Part shown: one piece after another, positions 32,380-37,434 of the stretch
How positions within the stretch are numbered: the first letter of the stretch is position 1
How the letters are laid out: the number at the start of each line of letters is the position of its first letter
Assembly (NCBI GenBank): GCA_050290785.1
Contig: JBNKIR010000030.1
Span: 1-37,434 of the forward strand
Source of the DNA: JAAGZL01 sp050290785
GTDB taxonomy: Bacteria > Pseudomonadota > Gammaproteobacteria > Chromatiales > Chromatiaceae
Direction of reading: 5' to 3'
DNA: 37,434 nt
Position numbers and translations under genes: made by a program
Notes under the pieces: generated by a model
What the model saw: only the letters and a program-made list of their open reading frames with translations
Told to the model about the DNA's origin: nothing
Database searches by the model: none

Positions 32380-33075
32380 TTATTTGCGCCGAAATATCAG
32401 ATCCCACACCCCATGGCCCAGCCGCTCTCCGCGCCGCTCGAATTTGGTTACAGGACGGTAGTCGGGACGAGGGCTGAAGTTGCCAGGGCCTGCAGTGTTG
32501 CTGAACAGGGGATCTACGGCGCTCAGGGCGTCCATCATCTGGTGTGCGTACTCTTCCCAGTCGGTGGCGGCATGAAAGATCCCGCCGGATCTGATTGCCT
32601 TGGAGAGCAGAAGGATAAAGGATGGCTGGAGTATGCGTCGCTTGTGATGCCTCTTTTTATGCCAGGGGTCGGGGAAGAACAGATATACCCCCTGTAGTGA
32701 TTGCGGTTCGATGCCACCATCCAGCACCTCGACTGCGTCGTGACGCATTACGCGCAGATTGGTCAGTCCGCGCTCCTCTATATCCAGCAGCAGTCGTCCC
32801 ACACCCGGGCGGTGCACCTCTATGCCCAGATAGTTTTGCTGTGGATGTTCTGCGGCCATCTGTGCCAGGGAGGCGCCGTTACCAAAACCGATCTCCAGGA
32901 TGACTGGGTGGTCGTTACCGAAGATGTCTGCCAGATCCAGAGGGTGCCCCTGGCGGAAGTCGATACCGAAGCGGGGCCAGAGGTCGGTGAAGGCGCGCTC
33001 CTGACCAGCCGTCAGGCGTCCTTCCCGCAACACATAGCTGCGGATCTTGCGCTTCTGTATATTACCCTCGGACAT
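32380..33075 (-). CDS. trmB: tRNA (guanine46-N7)-methyltransferase
   Basis: A 231-residue class I methyltransferase that makes m7G46 in the tRNA variable loop. The SAM loop is LEIGFGNG (60-67), and the TrmB signature PDPWHKKRHHKRR (135-147) is intact, followed by AATDWEEYA. The C-terminal FERRGERLGHGVWDLIFRR is also typical. The thiS-thiG-trmB order is common in gammaproteobacteria; trmB begins 20 bp after the thiG stop. Confidence 0.96.
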   Translation of the reverse strand: MSEGNIQKRKIRSYVLREGRLTAGQERAFTDLWPRFGIDFRQGHPLDLADIFGNDHPVILEIGFGNGASLAQMAAEHPQQNYLGIEVHRPGVGRLLLDIEERGLTNLRVMRHDAVEVLDGGIEPQSLQGVYLFFPDPWHKKRHHKRRILQPSFILLLSKAIRSGGIFHAATDWEEYAHQMMDALSAVDPLFSNTAGPGNFSPRPDYRPVTKFERRGERLGHGVWDLIFRRK

Positions 33076-33095
33076 CTGTAAGGCGTCGCAGGACC

Positions 33096-33887
33096 CTAGA
33101 AGAACATCCCTTCGATGGGTGATGAGGCGGAGGCGAAGCGTTTGGCCGGCATGCGCCCCGCCAGGAATGCCTCACGTCCGGCCTCGATCGCCTTCTTCAT
33201 GGCGGATGCCATCAGGACCGGGTCTTGCGCGGCTGCGATGGCGGTGTTCATGAGTACGCCATCACAACCAAGCTCCATGGCCACGGCCGCATCCGACGCG
33301 GTGCCCACGCCGGCGTCCACCAGGATCGGCACCTTGGCGTTCTCCACGATGGTCAGGATGTTGAGCTTGTTGCGGATGCCCAGGCCGGAACCGATGGGCG
33401 CGGCCAGTGGCATGACGGCGATGCAGCCCATCTTCTCCAGTTCGCGTGCGACGATGGGATCGTCATTGGTGTAGACCATGACGTCGAAACCGTCCTTGAT
33501 CAGCTCCTCGGCAGCGGTAATGGTCTGCATTACGTCCGGGAACAGGGTCTTCTCGTCACCCAGCACCTCAAGTTTTACCAGATTGTGTCCGTCCAACAGT
33601 TCGCGGGCCAGCTTGCAGGTGCGTACCGCGGTCTTGGCGTCGTAACAGCCGGCGGTGTTGGGGAGGATGGTGTATCTGTCCGGCGGTAGCACATCCAGAA
33701 TATTGGGTTCATCCTTGTTCTGTCCGATATTGGTGCGGCGCACGGCGATGGTGACGATCTCAGCACCGCTGGCGGCGATGGCCGCACCGGTCTCATCCAT
33801 ATCTTTATATTTACCGGTTCCAACCAACAGGCGTGAGTTGTATTCGCGGCCGGCTAGGGTGAAGGTGTCGCTCTTCTGTTCGGGCAT
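33096..33887 (-). CDS. thiG: Thiazole synthase
   Basis: A 263-residue TIM-barrel enzyme that builds thiazole phosphate from deoxyxylulose 5-phosphate, dehydroglycine and the ThiS thiocarboxylate. The Schiff-base Lys105 is in NLVKLEVLGD; VGTGKYKD, AVRRTN, PLAAPIGSGLGI and VDAGVGTASDAA are family blocks. It follows thiS with a gap of about 103 bp, and the two proteins form a complex in this pathway. No ThiC, ThiE or ThiO is in the window. Confidence 0.96.
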   Translation of the reverse strand: MPEQKSDTFTLAGREYNSRLLVGTGKYKDMDETGAAIAASGAEIVTIAVRRTNIGQNKDEPNILDVLPPDRYTILPNTAGCYDAKTAVRTCKLARELLDGHNLVKLEVLGDEKTLFPDVMQTITAAEELIKDGFDVMVYTNDDPIVARELEKMGCIAVMPLAAPIGSGLGIRNKLNILTIVENAKVPILVDAGVGTASDAAVAMELGCDGVLMNTAIAAAQDPVLMASAMKKAIEAGREAFLAGRMPAKRFASASSPIEGMFF

Positions 33888-33990
33888 GGTATCTCTACTT
33901 CCGTTTTTGCTGTTTTTGGTAATGGTCTGCGGCTTATGCCGATGGGGTCAAGGATAGTCCTGTCGGGCTCAGGTTTGAAGTCTGTTCTGG

Positions 33991-34191
33991 TTATCCCCCA
34001 CCAATAGCATGGACAATCTCCACGCGATCGCCCTGCTGGAGGCGGTATTGGCCAAAGGTGCTGCGCGGCACCAGCTCTTCGTTGACCTCGACGGCGAAGC
34101 GCTGTTCGCCCAGATCAAGCTGCTGTACCAATTCACTCATGGAGATGTTTTCGGAGAACTGTCTCTCCTCACCGTTCAGATATATCTGCAT
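33991..34191 (-). CDS. thiS: Sulfur carrier protein ThiS
   Basis: A 66-residue ubiquitin-fold sulfur carrier ending in Ile-Gly-Gly-Gly; the family needs a C-terminal Gly-Gly for adenylation and thiocarboxylate formation. MQIYLNGEERQF and the late QQGDRVEIVHAIGGG are typical. One extra terminal Gly beyond the standard GG is unusual but seen. I chose the ATG at 34191 because AAGG lies 5 nt upstream; an ATG at 34203 would add MKVP. The carrier supplies sulfur to ThiG. Confidence 0.92.
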   Translation of the reverse strand: MQIYLNGEERQFSENISMSELVQQLDLGEQRFAVEVNEELVPRSTFGQYRLQQGDRVEIVHAIGGG

Positions 34192-34257
34192 GGGGACCTT
34201 CATCCGGTGTGATTAACCCGGAAGATATTCTAGCCGAGGGTGGGGGCTCTCTCCAAG

Positions 34258-34287
34258 TTGCTTTGACCCCAGGATGAGGAATAGAAT
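34258..34287 (+). promoter_or_regulatory. Candidate promoter of tRNA-Gly
   Basis: TTGCTT (34258-34263), an 18-bp spacer and TAGAAT (34282-34287) lie 20 bp before the tRNA 5' end. This fits a sigma-70 promoter, though with a weak -35. Confidence 0.45.
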
Positions 34288-34307
34288 CTGATCTGTATCA
34301 TCTCTAG

Positions 34308-34381
34308 GCGGGTATCGTATATCGGTATTACCCTAGCTTCCCAAGCTAGTGAGGCGGGTTCGACTCCCGCTACCCGCTCCA
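34308..34381 (+). tRNA. tRNA-Gly (anticodon CCC)
   Basis: A 74-nt cloverleaf: acceptor GCGGGTA pairs with TACCCGC, the anticodon stem CTAGC/GCTAG encloses loop TTCCCAA (anticodon CCC, reading GGG), and the T-arm is GCGGG-TTCGACT-CCCGC. CCA is encoded. It is a single tRNA gene with no tRNA neighbours. Confidence 0.95.
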
Positions 34382-34519
34382 TTCCCTGTTTTTTGTCGGG
34401 CAGTTATTCAGAACTTTTTTGCTAGACTCTGAACTAATGCAGTTACAGCAAAGCCCGGTCGCGCCCTTATTGCATAGATCAAGATTCGACAACAATCCAG
34501 TATTGCCAAGGAGATAGAG

Positions 34520-36661
34520 ATGGGAAAGCTTTTCAAGGTCCTGGGGATAATCATCGGCGTGGCCCTGTTGCTGGTTGTAGCCGCTGTGGTAGTTGTGCCC
34601 ATGGTGGTGGATCCAAATGACTTCAAGCAGGAGATAATTCAGCGGGTGCATGAGCAGACCGGACGCGACCTGAAGATCGCCGGCGACCTGAATATCTCTG
34701 TCTTTCCCTGGATCGGCGTACAGGTAGATGGCGTAGAGCTGAGCAACGCCAAGGGTTTCGGTAAGGGGCCGTTCGCAGCAGTAAAACATGCGTCGTTGCG
34801 GGTAAAGCTGATGCCATTGCTGGAGAAAAAGGTGGAGGTGGACACCATAGGTCTGGAGGGGGTGGCCCTCAACCTGGCCAGAAAGGGTAATGGCAGCGCC
34901 AACTGGGATGATCTGGCCAAGGGCGGAAAACAGAAGAAGGGGGCAAAAACACAGGGGAGTAAGGATGGCCCTGCCCTTGAGGGTCTCGCCATCGGCGGTA
35001 TAGACATTAAGGATGCCAGGATCACCTGGGATGACGCCCAGGCTGGGCAGAGCTATGAGATCAGCGATTTCAATCTGAAGAGCGGTGCCATAGTGCCCGG
35101 CAGTCCGGTGGGACTCAGCATGGAGATGTCGCTACGGAGCAGGGAACCTGCCTTGAATGCCAGGATTGGCCTGGGCGGCACCGTAGAACTCAATCAGGCA
35201 GACAGGCAGATCAACGTGCGAGGTCTGAATCTTACCCTGGAGGCGGAGGGGGCTGCACTGCCCAATGGCAAGCTACAGGCCGAGCTGGACAGTATCCTGT
35301 TACTGGCGTTGGATGGACATGCCTTCGCCCTCCTGGATCTTAAGGCCAGATCTGGAGCACTCAACATCACCGGCGACATCAAGGGTACGAAACTAAACAC
35401 CAATACCCCGCAATTCAGTGGCAAGCTCGCTGTTGCGGAGTTCAGTCCGCGCGACTGGATGGGCAGCCAGGGGATGGAGATCCCGGCAATGGTCGATGCC
35501 AAGGCCCTGAGCAGGCTGGCGGCAAACCTCACCCTTAGTTCCAGCGGTATGTCTACCAAGATCGATAAACTGGCGATCCAGCTGGACGATACCAGGGTCG
35601 ACGGTAATGCGGTGATACAGGGTAAGGCTGCGACATTTAAGCTGAATCTGGACGCCATCGATCTGGACCGTTATATGGCTGAGGATTCCGCCCAGGGCGG
35701 CGCCACTGCAGGGGCAAGGTCCGGGGACGGAACGGCATCCACAGGTGGACAGATGATACCTGTGGATCTTTTACGCACTCTCGATCTGAGCGGTACGATC
35801 GATATCGGGCGGATGACGCTCAATAAACTGCCGGCCGAGAAGGTGCATGTATCTCTCAAGTCCAGAAACGGCGTACTGGAGAGCTCACAGACGATAGGTG
35901 CGTTCAGTGGTGGGAACTACAGCGGTACGCTGAATATCCATGCCGGTGGCAATACGCCGCAACTGAGGTTGACCAGCAAGCTCTCCGGGGTGCAACTGGA
36001 GCCTCTGCTCACACAACTGGCGGGAGAGAAGCGCATAAGTGGCGAGGGACACTTCAATGGCGATCTGACCGCCAGTGGCAACGACATCAACAGCATCAAG
36101 CGCAGCCTGAACGGAACCATGGACTTCAATCTACTGAAGGGCGCCATCAAGGGGATAAACCTGGCGGCGGAGTTGCGCCGGGCCAAAGCCCTGCTCTCCG
36201 GGAAGCCGGCACCCAAGGAGGATGGTCCGGTTCAGACCGACTTCTCTCAGATCAAGGGGAGTGAAAAGATCAAAAACGGGATCATGTACAACGACGACCT
36301 CCAGGCCCTCTCCCCCTTCTTCCGGATCACGGGCAGTGGTACTGCCAACCTGGTACGGGAGACCCTGGACTACACCGTAAATGTCTTTGTGGTGGAGACC
36401 TCCAAGGGGCAGGGCGGCCATGATCTGGCCGGGCTGGAGGAACTGGAGCGCAAGAAGATCGGCGTACCGGTGCATTTTACCGGCACCTTCGCCTCCCCCA
36501 AGTGGCAGGTCAAATGGGATAAGGTGTTGCTGGAGTCCCAGAAGGAGGAGCTGAGAAATAAGCTGGAAGAGAAACTGATCGGCGAAGAGAAGAAGGATGG
36601 CGAAGAGGAGTCGGACAAGGACAAGCTGAAGAGGGAGTTGTTGCGTAAGATAATACGCTGA
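34520..36661 (+). CDS. AsmA family protein
   Basis: A 713-residue protein with an N-terminal membrane helix (about 5-30, VLGIIIGVALLLVVAAVVVV) followed by the AsmA domain hallmark (DPNDFKQEIIQRVHEQTGRDL, GDLNISVFPWIGVQVDGVEL). The rest is beta-rich periplasmic sequence, with a Lys/Gln-rich stretch near 135-150 and a charged C-terminal tail (EEKLIGEEKKDGEEESDKD). AsmA proteins belong with YhdP/TamB and affect outer-membrane lipid homeostasis. Size fits the mid-length AsmA group. It is followed 29 bp later by yggX on the same strand. Confidence 0.93.
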   Translation: MGKLFKVLGIIIGVALLLVVAAVVVVPMVVDPNDFKQEIIQRVHEQTGRDLKIAGDLNISVFPWIGVQVDGVELSNAKGFGKGPFAAVKHASLRVKLMPLLEKKVEVDTIGLEGVALNLARKGNGSANWDDLAKGGKQKKGAKTQGSKDGPALEGLAIGGIDIKDARITWDDAQAGQSYEISDFNLKSGAIVPGSPVGLSMEMSLRSREPALNARIGLGGTVELNQADRQINVRGLNLTLEAEGAALPNGKLQAELDSILLLALDGHAFALLDLKARSGALNITGDIKGTKLNTNTPQFSGKLAVAEFSPRDWMGSQGMEIPAMVDAKALSRLAANLTLSSSGMSTKIDKLAIQLDDTRVDGNAVIQGKAATFKLNLDAIDLDRYMAEDSAQGGATAGARSGDGTASTGGQMIPVDLLRTLDLSGTIDIGRMTLNKLPAEKVHVSLKSRNGVLESSQTIGAFSGGNYSGTLNIHAGGNTPQLRLTSKLSGVQLEPLLTQLAGEKRISGEGHFNGDLTASGNDINSIKRSLNGTMDFNLLKGAIKGINLAAELRRAKALLSGKPAPKEDGPVQTDFSQIKGSEKIKNGIMYNDDLQALSPFFRITGSGTANLVRETLDYTVNVFVVETSKGQGGHDLAGLEELERKKIGVPVHFTGTFASPKWQVKWDKVLLESQKEELRNKLEEKLIGEEKKDGEEESDKDKLKRELLRKIIR

Positions 36662-36690
36662 TACGAACTATAGATGGCTGGAGCAGAGAT

Positions 36691-36957
36691 ATGGGCAAGA
36701 TGGTGCAGTGCGTAAAACTGAAAAAAGAGGCGGAGGGGCTGGACCAGGCCCCCTATCCCGGTGAACTGGGGCAACGCATCCTGGAGAATGTCTCTAAAGA
36801 GGCGTGGCAGATGTGGTTCCAGCAGCAGACCATGCTGATCAACGAATATCGACTGAGTCCGGTTGATCCCAAGTCCAGGGTCTTTCTGGAGCAGCAGATG
36901 GAACAGTTCTTCTTTGGTGATGGCACCACTGCGCCCGTCGACTACACCCCACAGTGA
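36691..36957 (+). CDS. yggX: Probable Fe(2+)-trafficking protein YggX
   Basis: An 88-residue protein with the YggX pattern VQCVKLKKEAEGLDQAPYPG, LGQRILENVSKEAW and the C-terminal FLEQQMEQFFFG. Cys7 in the N-terminal CVKL is the conserved redox-sensitive residue. YggX helps protect iron-sulfur clusters and handle labile iron. In many gammaproteobacteria it is downstream of mutY; here AsmA is directly upstream and no mutY is present. The start codon fits the family (MxxxVxCVKL). Confidence 0.96.
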   Translation: MGKMVQCVKLKKEAEGLDQAPYPGELGQRILENVSKEAWQMWFQQQTMLINEYRLSPVDPKSRVFLEQQMEQFFFGDGTTAPVDYTPQ

Positions 36958-36960
36958 TGT

Positions 36961-36992
36961 CGTGCTGTTCAGGCAGGGGAACGGGCGTTTTT
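36961..36992 (+). terminator. Rho-independent terminator after yggX
   Basis: A 9-bp stem with one bulged G (36961-36970 with 36979-36987) and an 8-nt loop is followed immediately by TTTTT (36988-36992). It lies 3 nt after the yggX stop and before the tRNA-Phe promoter. Confidence 0.6.
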
Positions 36993-37014
36993 ACTGGTTC
37001 ACACGATTCTTGAC

Positions 37015-37043
37015 TTGACTCTACCGGCCCGGCCCGCTTTAAT
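37015..37043 (+). promoter_or_regulatory. Sigma-70 promoter of tRNA-Phe
   Basis: TTGACT (37015-37020), a 17-bp spacer and TTTAAT (37038-37043) lie 36 bp upstream of the mature tRNA 5' end; each box is 5 of 6 to consensus. The GC-containing discriminator after the -10 is what is expected of growth-rate-controlled stable RNA promoters. A second overlapping TTGACT is at 37010-37015. Confidence 0.7.
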
Positions 37044-37078
37044 ACGCACCTCTCCACGACTGGAGATTCCGCATCTAC

Positions 37079-37305
<227 letters not shown>

Positions 37306-37434
37306 TCTGTCCCTGGGCACCATCTTCCCTTCTTGGATTGCCAATTGCAGCGATATCTGCGCACAATTTTATTGTGCTGAATCGAACTGCTTGCAGTTAG
37401 ATTACTCGCCCCATCCATGGGGCTCGCCCTTTGG
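37306..37434 (+). repeat. 168-bp repeat unit 2, truncated by window end
   Basis: The first 129 bp of a second unit, identical base for base to 37138-37266 as far as the window goes. It carries another copy of the 17-nt tRNA-Phe 3' end (37306-37322) but no 5' part, so it cannot fold as a tRNA. More copies may lie beyond the window. The sequence from 37155 to the end holds no gene that I can support. Confidence 0.92.

Noticed and set aside
34370..34817. Minus-strand frames overlapping tRNA-Gly and the start of AsmA
   Set aside because: They cross a tRNA gene and the coding start of AsmA and have no homology-like features.

Overview
The window is 37.4 kb of gene-dense chromosome from a gammaproteobacterium. 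The evidence is gene order: leuS-lptE-holA / proA-nadD-rsfS-rlmH-maf-rng-yhdP-nit-tldD-pmbA; rpmB-rpmG beside radC, divergent from coaBC-dut-algC-argB-slmA; thiS-thiG-trmB; AsmA-yggX-tRNA-Phe. All of these arrangements are typical of Pseudomonas- and Chromatiales-type gammaproteobacteria. A free-living or symbiotic Chromatiales-like lineage is my guess; the order cannot be fixed from sequence alone. There is no prophage, insertion sequence, CRISPR array or rRNA.

Layout. (1) 1-1893, plus strand: the 3' end of glyS, a MazG-like pyrophosphohydrolase, gmhB (LPS heptose) and plsC, tightly coupled. (2) 1894-2019: convergent gap with a long nested hairpin. (3) 2020-20106, minus strand: one long array transcribed from leuS down to a small lipoprotein. 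It covers tRNA charging, LPS transport (LptE), replication (HolA), proline and NAD synthesis (ProA, NadD), ribosome silencing and modification (RsfS, RlmH), Maf, RNase G, the giant AsmA-like protein YhdP, a nitrilase-family amidase, the TldD/PmbA protease pair, an alpha/beta hydrolase and a lipoprotein. (4) 20280-22075: a YbeL-type zinc-ribbon protein converges on rpmB-rpmG at a shared bidirectional terminator; radC lies upstream of rpmB. (5) 22235-27998, plus strand: coaBC, dut, a membrane-anchored AlgC, argB and slmA. (6) 27972-31551, minus strand: a DUF4124 coiled-coil protein, a sodium:solute symporter, pyrE and a DUF3301 membrane protein. (7) 31594-32360, plus strand: a macrodomain hydrolase and a small membrane protein. 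(8) 32380-34191, minus strand: trmB, thiG, thiS. (9) 34308-37434: tRNA-Gly(CCC), AsmA, yggX, tRNA-Phe(GAA) and a perfect 168-bp-period repeat that runs off the window.

Most genes are ordinary housekeeping genes. The most unusual structure is at the right edge. Downstream of tRNA-Phe is a tandem repeat whose unit contains the last 17 nt of the tRNA (3' T-stem strand, acceptor strand and CCA) followed by about 151 nt packed with hairpins. Its architecture resembles the E. coli tyrT 178-bp repeats that give rtT RNA, but on a different tRNA and with a different spacer. Other points worth attention are the AlgC with a large two-helix extracytoplasmic N-terminus, a MazG-like gene inserted in the glyS-gmhB-plsC block, the absence of mutY between AsmA and yggX, and a 27-nt tail-to-tail overlap of slmA with its neighbour.
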